Positions 7,105 through 14,330 of a stretch of DNA of 49,257 bases are shown here, in pieces. The notes below the pieces were generated by a model. It worked only from the letters and a program-made list of their open reading frames with translations. It made no database searches and was not told the DNA's origin. Numbering within the stretch: position 1 is the first letter of the stretch; the number at the start of each line of letters is the position of its first letter. The position numbers were made by a program, and so were the translations under genes. Source of the stretch: Treponema sp. (GTDB lineage Bacteria > Spirochaetota > Spirochaetia > Treponematales > Treponemataceae); the NCBI GenBank assembly GCA_024402665.1, contig JAKSTI010000016.1, forward strand, positions 1-49,257, in the 5' to 3' direction.

Positions 7105-9031
7105 AATCTCCCCGTGTTTTGTGGAAAGCCTTTTTATTTTTGTACATGATTTCATCAACAATAGAAACGGCTTCATCAAGGGAATATTTTGTCTTAGGAG
7201 AGAAACATTTGAATCCTGTACTTGCTGTTACCTGATATGGCAATTTTAAAGTTTCACTATTTTCCTTCAGATTAGCGGCAAAATCATCGCAGAATTTTTG
7301 ACCTTCAGTTTTATCTCCCTGGCCAATAATTACAAATTCATCACCACCATATCTTACAGAAAGCCATCCTTTTGGCATAACATTTCTCACAGATTCAGCA
7401 ACAATCTTAATTGCAAAGTCTCCCTGCAAATGACCGAATTTATCATTAATCTGTTTCATTGAGTTAATATCAATAAAGATAATTATAGAAGAAAGATTTT
7501 TCTTTTTGTTAGAGTCAAAAGTTTTTGCCGCAAAAGTATTATACCCAAGTCTGTTCAGTGCCCCAGAAAGAGCATCTTTTGTAGAAAGTTCCAGATATTT
7601 TTCGCTTAAAATTTTATAGGAACATTTCTGCTTAAAGTTTTCAAAGTGATTACAAAGGTTTCGGATCCACTGATATCCTCGTTTGCCTTCCAGAAGTTTG
7701 TCTGAATTTTTTGAAATGGCGTAGCCAATAAGTGCATCAACTGCAACAAGAGGGTATATATAGAAAACAGAATTATGTTCATCTTCAAAATATGGAGGAA
7801 CAATTTCCTTTGCATCAAAAAGGCAAGGTTTTATTTTCTGATTATTTACAATATGAACAACAGAAATCACATTATCTTTAATAGTACTGACTGGTTCATA
7901 AGGAGTGCTGCTGTTTAAGAAAGATTTAACATAATCTTTTTGAAGCATCATGGCAAAATCAGAACCTTCAAAATAATGACGCTTTTCAAAGAAGGCACCA
8001 AGCTCATTTATAAGATTATGGCTGTCTGTGTTTGTAAGGAACAAATCTTCCATATGACGCATCTGACTGTTGAAATTTTCAGCTTCATCATTTGAGTAAT
8101 AATATTCAATAAATGAATCTTTCTGATCATCAGAGCAGATATCACAACCACAGCTTTGTCCAAGAATCATCTTAGAAGGGAAAGTTATTTTTTTGCTCTT
8201 ATTGTTTAATTTTGAAAGTATTTTAAGTCCTGCAGTTTTTCCAATTTCAAAATGCTGAGGGTCACAAGTAGAAATAGAAGGATCAGATTTTCTTGCGTAA
8301 GAAATGTTATCAAATCCAATAACCTTCAAATCTTCAGGTACATTAATTTTATGATGAGAAGCATAAGTAATTACACTTAAAGCAGAATAATCATTTACAC
8401 AGACAATTACATCAGGTATCTTTGCCTTATTTTTAAGCATTTTAACAGCCGCATTTTCTGCAAAAGCCGGACGATAATCACCATTTAAGAAAAGTCTGTC
8501 TTCCTTGATTTTAAGATTATTTTCTTTTATAAATTCCATAAATGTTTCATATCTGATCTGACTTTCCTTAGCATTTTCAGGTCCGCCAATAAATGCAAAA
8601 TCAGTACAGTTATGAACATCTTTCATGTGCTGAAGAAGATTTCTAAATCCAGGAGCATCATCGTTATCAATGTAGTCAAAGCCATCAAGAGGTGCAAGAA
8701 GAGAAACAGCAGGGATTCCAAGTTTTTTAATTTTCTTAGCTTCTTCTTTTAATAAAGCCTGATCTTCAATAATGTTTGAAAGAAAAACAATAGCATCAAA
8801 TTCTTTATAATCAATAATTGAAACAATATTATAACTTGTAAAATTTTCTGTATTTTTTTGATCAATGAATTTGTAGCAGACAAAAACATACAAATCAACA
8901 TTTTCATCTTTAGTAACAGATTCAATGCCTTTTAAAACGGCGCGCACATAATCAATTGACCAGCCGGAAGTTAAAACAGCTATTTTCTTCTTTTTAAGAG
9001 TCATTTTTTTATTTTTATCGTCAGTATTCAT
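7103..9031 (-). CDS. Periplasmic-binding-fold sensor with C-terminal GGDEF domain (diguanylate cyclase)
   Basis: A 642-residue protein. Residues ~10-290 form a LacI/GalR-type periplasmic-binding fold (KKKIAVLTSGWSIDYVRAVL; later LKVIGFDNISYA), but there is no helix-turn-helix in front of it and no signal peptide or membrane segment. It is therefore a cytosolic ligand sensor, not a repressor. Residues ~300-470 are a linker or GAF-like region. The GGDEF domain occupies the last ~165 residues, with YGGDEF near residue 560, so c-di-GMP synthesis is expected. The inhibitory RxxD site usually five residues before GGDEF is absent (sequence LSVRY). A sugar-like ligand is likely from the fold but not shown. 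Confidence 0.85.
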   Translation of the reverse strand: MNTDDKNKKMTLKKKKIAVLTSGWSIDYVRAVLKGIESVTKDENVDLYVFVCYKFIDQKNTENFTSYNIVSIIDYKEFDAIVFLSNIIEDQALLKEEAKKIKKLGIPAVSLLAPLDGFDYIDNDDAPGFRNLLQHMKDVHNCTDFAFIGGPENAKESQIRYETFMEFIKENNLKIKEDRLFLNGDYRPAFAENAAVKMLKNKAKIPDVIVCVNDYSALSVITYASHHKINVPEDLKVIGFDNISYARKSDPSISTCDPQHFEIGKTAGLKILSKLNNKSKKITFPSKMILGQSCGCDICSDDQKDSFIEYYYSNDEAENFNSQMRHMEDLFLTNTDSHNLINELGAFFEKRHYFEGSDFAMMLQKDYVKSFLNSSTPYEPVSTIKDNVISVVHIVNNQKIKPCLFDAKEIVPPYFEDEHNSVFYIYPLVAVDALIGYAISKNSDKLLEGKRGYQWIRNLCNHFENFKQKCSYKILSEKYLELSTKDALSGALNRLGYNTFAAKTFDSNKKKNLSSIIIFIDINSMKQINDKFGHLQGDFAIKIVAESVRNVMPKGWLSVRYGGDEFVIIGQGDKTEGQKFCDDFAANLKENSETLKLPYQVTASTGFKCFSPKTKYSLDEAVSIVDEIMYKNKKAFHKTRGD

Positions 9032-9068
9032 TTACAGTCTCTCACCCAGGAAATGTTTTTTTTACATT

Positions 9069-11396
9069 TTAGAAAACTTGACTTTTCATAATTAGAAGAG
9101 CTTCTTCTTTCAAAGAAAGGAAACATTTGGCCAGATCCGGATCAAAATGAGTTCCAGATTCTTTTTCAATAATGTCAAAAGCTTCTTCAGCAGGTTTTGG
9201 AGCTTTGTAACAGCGAGGAGAAACAAGTGCGTCAAAAACATCTGCAATAGCAAGGATTCGTGCTTCAAGAGGAATATCTGTTCCCTGAATCTTTTTTGGA
9301 TAACCGTTGCCATTCCACCATTCATGATGATACATAGCAATATTTGAAGTCATTCTGATGTAATTTTCATTTTCAGAATTACTTAAAACTTCTCTAACAA
9401 TTTTTTCGCCTTCAGTAGTGTGGCGTTTCATTTCTTCAAATTCATCAGGATCAAGACGTCCAGGTTTCTTTAAAACTGCATCAGATACAACGATTTTTCC
9501 AATATCATGCATAGGAGCAGCTTTTTTAAGAAGAGAAATGAATTCTTCATCAATAGTATCAGTAAAAAGTCCCATTGCTTTTGCGTACCTTGCAATCAAA
9601 GTAGAATATTCTGCAGTTCGTTTTACGTGTTCACCAGTACCGCCATCACGACTTTCAATAAGGTTAGCCATACTGATAATTGTTTCTTCCTGCATTTTAA
9701 GAACTTTTTCTGTATTTTTCTGAAGTTCGTCTGTTAACTCAATATTTTCAATAAACAGGAATCGTTTAAAGAAAAGGTCAAGGTATTCTTCTATAGTTGT
9801 GAGTTCAGTAGAGTAGTAAGGATCAAGGTTTTTCTTGTATCCAATAAAGATTACAATATCAAGAACAGAATCTTTTGAAATAACAAAACAAATGCTGCCA
9901 TCTTTTAACATCTGGAGCTTACGTTTTTTGTTTACCTGAGATTTAATTCCTTCTATATATTCATCAGTTAATTCGCCGTCTACAAATAATTCTTTGAATC
10001 TGTTGTCTTTTGAATTCAAAGTGAACATTATATGATGGTAGTCAAGTTCTTTTCTAAGTGTAACTGCAGTCAAAATACATAAAGCTTTTACATCATAAAC
10101 TGTAGACAATTCATTATCAAATTCTACCAGTTCTTTTGCAAAAGTGTTTGATTTAATTGCAAAGAATATTGTTATCAGTTTTTTGATTCCAGAGAATACT
10201 AACGGAATAAACAGAATATAAAGAAGTGTGATTTTTTCTGCCTTATTTCCACGAACGTAATCAAAAATTCCAATAAAAATAGGGATTGAGAAAATTATAT
10301 ACGCAATAACTGATGTAATAAAAGCGGAAATATAACTATTAATAATTCGTTTATTAAACAGTACAGACAGCAGCAGCATAAAAGGAAGGAATGTAAAAGA
10401 AGATACATTCAATATTTTTTCACGAACAGACATTATGTAAGAGCCTGTAGCTACATATACTCCGTGATTAATAAAAATTGGTACGATTGCAAAAAAGATT
10501 CCAATAAGGAAGAATCTGAAAGTAGTTGTAAGGGTACTTTTAAATTTTTTAATCACAATAGTAAAGAGAACCAGAATTACAAGACAGCAGATTTCGATTG
10601 TAAATGCATTTATCTTATAAAAAACGTTGTCTACCAGATCTGTTTTTGTTAGTGCCAGATAAATATATTTAGAGGCAATATACAGAACAGGAAGATGTGC
10701 AACATATAAAAAATGAGGGAATCTTTTAATAGATGTAAAAATATTTGCAAAATAAGCCAGCAGACATGTCAAAGAAAAATAGATTCCCACATCAAGAACT
10801 ACAGATGTAATTTTTGAATAATTAATAGCAATAAAATCAGGGTCAAATGTTCCTGTTAATGCCAGAGATATACCAAAAATAAAAAATCCCAATGGGCGGG
10901 AATGTTTGTCATTTCCAGTACAAAATGTAAAAACCAGGGATGCAATTATCATAGCAATTGCAACAAGCATTTTTGTGATGATAAATATATCTGTTCCTCT
11001 GATTCTGTCCCAAAGAGGAAGTTTTGTAAGAGTGAAGTTAAATTTTTCACCTAAAGGACCAATTAAAGAGATTCCTTCTCCGAACTTAAAAAAGTCTGCA
11101 TATAAACTTCTGAATGTTTCTTCGGGATATTCTTTTTTCTGCTGAATAAGAGTTTCAACAGAAATGCCATTGATTGTAGTAAAGAAAGAATCTGGTGTAA
11201 GTCCCGCTTTATCGGCAGGGGAATTTTCGATAACTGATGAAACAAAATAGTAAGGTTCATCATAAGAAAATTTAAAACCTAAATTTGAAACAGGCTGATT
11301 AACAGCAAGAGAAAACTGATAAATTATAATTGCGATGAAAAGCAATCCCAAAAAGATAGAAATCAACTTTTTTGATGCAAAATTATCTAATTTCAT
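9069..11396 (-). CDS. Membrane protein with N-terminal PDZ and C-terminal HD-GYP c-di-GMP phosphodiesterase domain
   Basis: A 775-residue protein. An N-terminal membrane anchor (residues ~10-30) is followed by an extracytoplasmic PDZ-like domain (SVIENSPADKAGLTPDSF), then about eight membrane helices (~130-420), a cytosolic linker, a coiled stretch near 570, and a complete HD-GYP domain: GEHVKR, HDIGK near residue 629, HHEWWNGNGYP near 690. It should hydrolyse c-di-GMP in response to a periplasmic or membrane signal. The frame extends to a TTG at 11444, but the ATG at 11396 has TATACT only 5 nt upstream and gives a proper signal-anchor start. The GGDEF gene follows 37 bp downstream, so opposing enzymes are paired. 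Confidence 0.85.
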   Translation of the reverse strand: MKLDNFASKKLISIFLGLLFIAIIIYQFSLAVNQPVSNLGFKFSYDEPYYFVSSVIENSPADKAGLTPDSFFTTINGISVETLIQQKKEYPEETFRSLYADFFKFGEGISLIGPLGEKFNFTLTKLPLWDRIRGTDIFIITKMLVAIAMIIASLVFTFCTGNDKHSRPLGFFIFGISLALTGTFDPDFIAINYSKITSVVLDVGIYFSLTCLLAYFANIFTSIKRFPHFLYVAHLPVLYIASKYIYLALTKTDLVDNVFYKINAFTIEICCLVILVLFTIVIKKFKSTLTTTFRFFLIGIFFAIVPIFINHGVYVATGSYIMSVREKILNVSSFTFLPFMLLLSVLFNKRIINSYISAFITSVIAYIIFSIPIFIGIFDYVRGNKAEKITLLYILFIPLVFSGIKKLITIFFAIKSNTFAKELVEFDNELSTVYDVKALCILTAVTLRKELDYHHIMFTLNSKDNRFKELFVDGELTDEYIEGIKSQVNKKRKLQMLKDGSICFVISKDSVLDIVIFIGYKKNLDPYYSTELTTIEEYLDLFFKRFLFIENIELTDELQKNTEKVLKMQEETIISMANLIESRDGGTGEHVKRTAEYSTLIARYAKAMGLFTDTIDEEFISLLKKAAPMHDIGKIVVSDAVLKKPGRLDPDEFEEMKRHTTEGEKIVREVLSNSENENYIRMTSNIAMYHHEWWNGNGYPKKIQGTDIPLEARILAIADVFDALVSPRCYKAPKPAEEAFDIIEKESGTHFDPDLAKCFLSLKEEALLIMKSQVF

Positions 11397-11401
11397 ATTC
11401 A

Positions 11402-11407
11402 AGTATA
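11402..11407 (-). promoter_or_regulatory. -10 element (TATACT) 5 nt before the HD-GYP start codon
   Basis: On the minus strand TATACT is followed by five bases and then the ATG. No ribosome site is present, so a leaderless transcript is predicted. Confidence 0.45.
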
Positions 11408-11452
11408 ACCAATTAATTATAAATCTATATTTTGAATAAAGCAAATTTCTAA

Positions 11453-11482
11453 TTGAAAAAAAGGGCTTATATATGGTAGAAT
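11453..11482 (+). promoter_or_regulatory. Predicted promoter of the Fe-S scaffold/GGGtGRT operon
   Basis: TTGAAA (11453-11458) and TAGAAT (11477-11482) are separated by 18 bp. The predicted leader is about 35 nt and carries the ATAGGAG ribosome site of the first gene. Confidence 0.65.
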
Positions 11483-11523
11483 GAATCCAAATAAAATTTA
11501 AATTAATTTTATAGGAGCTATAA

Positions 11524-12225
11524 ATGATCTACACAGCAGAAGTAGAACATATGTGTCCTTTGGCTAAAGGCGCATATCATGGACCAGCACCTATCCCTGA
11601 AGAAGGCGAATGGGTACAGGTTAAAAAGATTGAAGATGTTTCTGGTTTCACACACGGTATCGGTTGGTGTGCACCACAGCAGGGAGCTTGTAAACTTTCT
11701 TTGAACGTTAAAGAAGGTATCATTGAAGAAGCTCTTGTTGAAACAATTGGTTGTTCTGGTATGACACACTCAGCAGCTATGGCTTCTGAAATCTTAATCG
11801 GAAAAACATTGCTTGAAGCATTGAACACAGACTTAGTTTGTGATGCTATCAACACAGCTATGCGCGAACTCTTTATGCAGATTGTATACGGACGTACACA
11901 GTCAGCTTACTCTAAGAACGGTCTTAAAGTTGGTGCTTCTTTGGAAGACCTTGGAAAGAACCTCCGTTCTCAGGTTGGTACTATGTTTGCTACACGCAAA
12001 ACAGGTCCTCGCTACCTCGAAATGACAGAAGGATACGTTGAAACATGTGCTATCGATAAAGATGGACAGATTATTGGTTACAACTGTATCAACTTTGGTA
12101 AATTAATGGATGCTCTTAAAGCTGGAAAACCTGCTGAAGAAGCTATCGCTGGTGCACGCACACACTATGGTCGTGTAACAGAAGATCAGGGTATGGTTAA
12201 ATTAATCGACCCACGTAAAGAATAG
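11524..12225 (+). CDS. Iron-sulfur cluster assembly scaffold protein (IscU/NifU-N-like)
   Basis: A 233-residue protein with an IscU/NifU N-terminal-like domain. Candidate cluster ligands are the Cys in GWCAPQQGACK, the Cys in IGCSGMTHSA, and the Cys in LVCDAIN. It is longer than classical IscU (~130 residues) because of an N-terminal extension and a C-terminal part with a domain of conserved look (TEGYVETCAIDKDGQIIGYN). This long form is regularly encoded next to the GGGtGRT protein, as here (19-bp gap). The start is fixed by ATAGGAG 6-7 nt upstream. Strong use of AAC, CGC and GGT codons suggests high expression. It probably supplies Fe-S clusters or sulfur to an unknown client. Confidence 0.85.
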   Translation: MIYTAEVEHMCPLAKGAYHGPAPIPEEGEWVQVKKIEDVSGFTHGIGWCAPQQGACKLSLNVKEGIIEEALVETIGCSGMTHSAAMASEILIGKTLLEALNTDLVCDAINTAMRELFMQIVYGRTQSAYSKNGLKVGASLEDLGKNLRSQVGTMFATRKTGPRYLEMTEGYVETCAIDKDGQIIGYNCINFGKLMDALKAGKPAEEAIAGARTHYGRVTEDQGMVKLIDPRKE

Positions 12226-12244
12226 GACTTGGAGGAATATAGAT

Positions 12245-13282
12245 ATGGCATTATTTGAAGATTACGCTGGACGTATCCCACAGGTTAATAAAGCACTTAA
12301 AGAATACGGTTTCGCAGAAGGCGAAGAAGGATTAAACGCAGCTCGCAAACTTTGTCAGGACCGCGGTTTTGATCCATATGAAATCTGTCAGTCAACACAG
12401 CAGATTTGTTTTGAAGATGCAAAATGGGCTTATGTATTAGGTTCTGCAATTGCTATTAAAGAAGCTGAAAAAACTGGTGACAAAACTGGTTCTACAGCTG
12501 CTGCTAACATTGGTAAAGGACTTCAGGCATTCTGTTTGCCAGGTTCTGTAGCTGATGACCGTAAAGTAGGTCTTGGACACGGAAACCTTGGTGCACGTCT
12601 TCTTTCTGAAGAAACACAGTGTTTCGCATTCTTGGCTGGTCACGAATCTTTCGCTGCAGCTGAAGGTGCTATTAAAATCGCTGCTAACGCTAACAAAGTT
12701 CGTAAGAACAAGCTTCGCGTTATCTTGAACGGTCTTGGAAAAGACGCTGCTCAGATTATTTCTCGTATCAACGGCTTTACATACGTTCAGACAAAATTTG
12801 ACTACTTCAATGGTCAGGGTACAGATAAAGCTTTAACAGTTGTTAAAGAAGTTCCATACGGAAACAACCCAGATCGTCTTATCGTAAAATGTTACGGTGC
12901 TGACGATGTACGTGAAGGTGTTGCAATCATGTGGCACGAAGACGTAGATGTTTCTATTACTGGTAACTCAACAAACCCAACACGTTTCCAGCACCCAGTA
13001 GCTGGTACTTACAAGAAAGAAAGACTTCTTGAAGGTAAAAAATACTTCTCTGTAGCTTCTGGTGGTGGTACAGGTCGTACACTTCACCCAGATAACATGG
13101 CTGCAGGTCCTGCTTCTTATGGATTTACAGATACTCTCGGACGTATGCACTCAGATGCTCAGTTCGCAGGTTCTTCATCAGTTCCAGCTCACGTTGAAAT
13201 GATGGGATTCATGGGAATGGGTAACAACCCTATGGTAGGCTGCACTGTTGCGTGCGCTGTTGCTGTAGCTGGTTCTTTCTAG
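12245..13282 (+). CDS. GGGtGRT protein (conserved partner of IscU-like scaffold)
   Basis: A 345-residue protein named for its signature, seen here as SGGGTGRTLHPDN near residue 277. It contains several conserved Cys and ends in a Cys/Ala/Gly-rich tail (GCTVACAVAVAGSF). Biochemical function is not established for the family; the strict pairing with the IscU-like gene points to Fe-S or sulfur metabolism. The start is supported by TTGGAGG 8-9 nt upstream. Codon use indicates high expression. Oddity: the last codons are repeated once nearly intact and once degraded downstream, and part of the 3' end is present again inverted. Confidence 0.87.
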   Translation: MALFEDYAGRIPQVNKALKEYGFAEGEEGLNAARKLCQDRGFDPYEICQSTQQICFEDAKWAYVLGSAIAIKEAEKTGDKTGSTAAANIGKGLQAFCLPGSVADDRKVGLGHGNLGARLLSEETQCFAFLAGHESFAAAEGAIKIAANANKVRKNKLRVILNGLGKDAAQIISRINGFTYVQTKFDYFNGQGTDKALTVVKEVPYGNNPDRLIVKCYGADDVREGVAIMWHEDVDVSITGNSTNPTRFQHPVAGTYKKERLLEGKKYFSVASGGGTGRTLHPDNMAAGPASYGFTDTLGRMHSDAQFAGSSSVPAHVEMMGFMGMGNNPMVGCTVACAVAVAGSF

Positions 13283-13330
13283 GATATTTTTATGCTTACG
13301 AAGTAGGTTGCACGCAACAGTGCAGCCTAC
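13235..13330. repeat. 21-bp perfect inverted repeat spanning the 3' end of the GGGtGRT gene
   Basis: Bases 13235-13255, inside the gene, are the exact reverse complement of 13310-13330 downstream of it; the spacer is 54 bp. The downstream arm can also form a smaller local hairpin (13303-13313 with 13320-13330). In RNA the long pairing would sequester the last coding bases. Confidence 0.9.
13253..13281 (+). repeat. Direct repeat copy 1 (end of GGGtGRT gene)
   Basis: This 29-bp stretch encodes the C-terminal CAVAVAGSF. It recurs at 13531-13559 with 27 of 29 bases identical; both differences are synonymous third-position changes. Confidence 0.9.
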
Positions 13331-13336
13331 GGCGGC

Positions 13337-13401
13337 AGATAAATCTGCCGAACATATTTTATCGATGAAACTAAAAAGTCTGCCACCGGCAGACTTTTTT
13401 T
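13337..13401 (+). terminator. Hairpin plus strong Rho-independent terminator after the Fe-S/GGGtGRT operon
   Basis: A perfect 7-bp hairpin (CAGATAAATCTG core, flanked by CGG and CCG) lies first, followed by the terminator proper: GTCTGCC, loop ACC, GGCAGAC, then seven T (stem 13378-13394). An A-run on the left arm extends the stem. Confidence 0.85.
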
Positions 13402-13544
13402 AACGTTTCTTCGATTTTATGTATGTACAGTTGCCGTCGCTCGCTAGTCTCGCTCCGAACCGAATACAAGATGAACCTAAAAAAGCCCGCTGTCGCAGCC
13501 TTTTTCTTAACGGTTCTTCGATTATCGGTATGCGCTGTTGCAGT
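13348..13544 (+). repeat. Two diverged tandem units of ~90 bp, each with a terminator-like hairpin and a copy of the GGGtGRT C-terminal codons
   Basis: Unit A (13348-13437) and unit B (13455-13544) both begin CCGAAC and continue with GATGAA, an A-run, a hairpin, a T-run, AACG, TTCTTCGATT and GTATG. Each then ends in a copy of the gene's last codons: degraded in A (reads CTVAVA then stop), nearly intact in B (CAVAVAGSF then stop). This fills the 274-bp gap after the gene; there is no independent ORF in it. Confidence 0.7.
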
Positions 13545-13559
13545 AGCTGGTTCATTCTA
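13531..13559 (+). pseudogene. Detached copy of the GGGtGRT C-terminal codons (direct repeat copy 2)
   Basis: In frame it reads CAVAVAGSF followed by TAA, but has no upstream coding sequence. It differs from the real gene end by two silent third-base changes. The stop codon of the minus-strand PIN toxin lies inside it. Confidence 0.75.
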
Positions 13560-13976
13560 AATATACTTATTCGCACTTAAAAAGGCTTCTGGGGTCATAA
13601 CTGCTATTCCACTGGCTTTATAATCTTTGATGTTTCTGGTAATAAGACAGTGTATGCTGTTGTTCAAGGCTGTATAACACTGAATGGCGTCTTCAAAATC
13701 TGCAAAATCTGAGTTTAGGGCCTGGTCTATTACTTTTTCTGTTGAATCTATAACGTGTAAAATAATTCTCAGTTTTCTTAAGGCTGTTTTTGCTTTTTCG
13801 TTTCCAAGTTGTTTTCGTAATACATAAAATGCATTGGCAAAAACTGTTGGAGAAGTGTACAGTTCATACTTTCCCATTTCTGCCAGAGAAAACAAAACTG
13901 CCGAAAAATGAAAGTGGGGAAGTCTTGCAGAGAGTAAATCTATAATAACATCAGTATCAACGTAATATTTATTCAT
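13557..13976 (-). CDS. PIN-domain toxin (VapC-like ribonuclease)
   Basis: A 139-residue PIN-domain protein. The acidic catalytic residues are visible: Asp in YVDTDVIIDLL (residues ~6-10), a Glu in the middle of the protein, and the cluster SDFADFEDAIQCY near residue 90, followed by ITRNIKDYK near 115. Such proteins are Mg-dependent ribonuclease toxins. The upstream antitoxin gene overlaps it by 8 bp, the usual arrangement for coupled translation. Its stop codon (13557-13559) falls within a repeat copied from the GGGtGRT gene, so this end marks a recombination junction. Confidence 0.88.
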   Translation of the reverse strand: MNKYYVDTDVIIDLLSARLPHFHFSAVLFSLAEMGKYELYTSPTVFANAFYVLRKQLGNEKAKTALRKLRIILHVIDSTEKVIDQALNSDFADFEDAIQCYTALNNSIHCLITRNIKDYKASGIAVMTPEAFLSANKYI

Positions 13977-14226
13977 ATTTGTCTTCGATATATTTTATAT
14001 AATCTTCTTTATAATCAAAATCTTCTGGAGCAGAAATAATACCGCTTAATTCCTGAACTATTGGTGAGTATGTGAATTGTGATGTTGTTGAATCTTCTGA
14101 AGAAGTTAATGTTGTAAAAAAATTTTCCACAAGACTAGAAAGCGAAGTTTTATGTTTTGCTGCATAAACTTTTGCATTTGCAATTGAGTCAATATTAAGT
14201 TTTAAAGTCAATTTTGTTCCGTACAT
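13969..14226 (-). CDS. Antitoxin of the PIN toxin (DUF6364-like ribbon-helix-helix)
   Basis: An 85-residue protein. The N-terminal ~35 residues (TKLTLKLNIDSIANAKVYAAK) look like a ribbon-helix-helix strand and helix, used to bind operator DNA. The C-terminal part, ending DYIKYIEDKYE, would bind and block the toxin. It is the first gene of the pair. It has a consensus promoter containing ATACGTA repeats, which are candidate sites for autorepression, and its ATG is only 6 nt after the -10, with no ribosome site. Confidence 0.8.
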   Translation of the reverse strand: MYGTKLTLKLNIDSIANAKVYAAKHKTSLSSLVENFFTTLTSSEDSTTSQFTYSPIVQELSGIISAPEDFDYKEDYIKYIEDKYE

Positions 14227-14261
14227 ACGTATAAAATAATATAGAAAGTACGTATTGTCAA
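14224..14261 (-). promoter_or_regulatory. Promoter and candidate operator of the toxin-antitoxin operon
   Basis: On the minus strand TTGACA (14256-14261) and TATTTT (14233-14238) are exactly 17 bp apart, and the -10 ends 6 nt before the ATG, predicting a leaderless mRNA. Two TACGTA palindromes, one in the spacer and one at the start codon, flank the -10 and could be operator half-sites. Confidence 0.65.
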
Positions 14262-14271
14262 GAAAAAAAGG

Positions 14272-14300
14272 TTGCTAATATATATATATATATATATACT
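14272..14300 (+). promoter_or_regulatory. Promoter of FGE-fold lipoprotein 1 with an all-TA spacer
   Basis: TTGCTA (14272-14277) and TATACT (14295-14300) are separated by 17 bp consisting only of alternating A and T. Slippage in this repeat would change spacer length and promoter strength. The paralogous gene has the same TTGCTA -35, which supports the assignment. Confidence 0.6.
14278..14298 (+). repeat. TA dinucleotide microsatellite
   Basis: An uninterrupted alternating A/T run of 21 bases that spans the spacer and the first part of the -10 element of the downstream lipoprotein gene. Confidence 0.95.
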
Positions 14301-14330
14301 AATTGGGATAATTTTTTCGGAGGATAAATA

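Noticed and set aside
13253..13559. attL/attR of an integrated element carrying the toxin-antitoxin genes
   Set aside because: The direct repeats enclose only about 250 bp without any gene; the toxin-antitoxin pair lies outside, and no integrase is present.
13235..13560. Repeats after GGGtGRT as a CRISPR array
   Set aside because: The units are only two to three, diverged, contain terminators and gene-tail codons, and there are no uniform spacers or cas genes.
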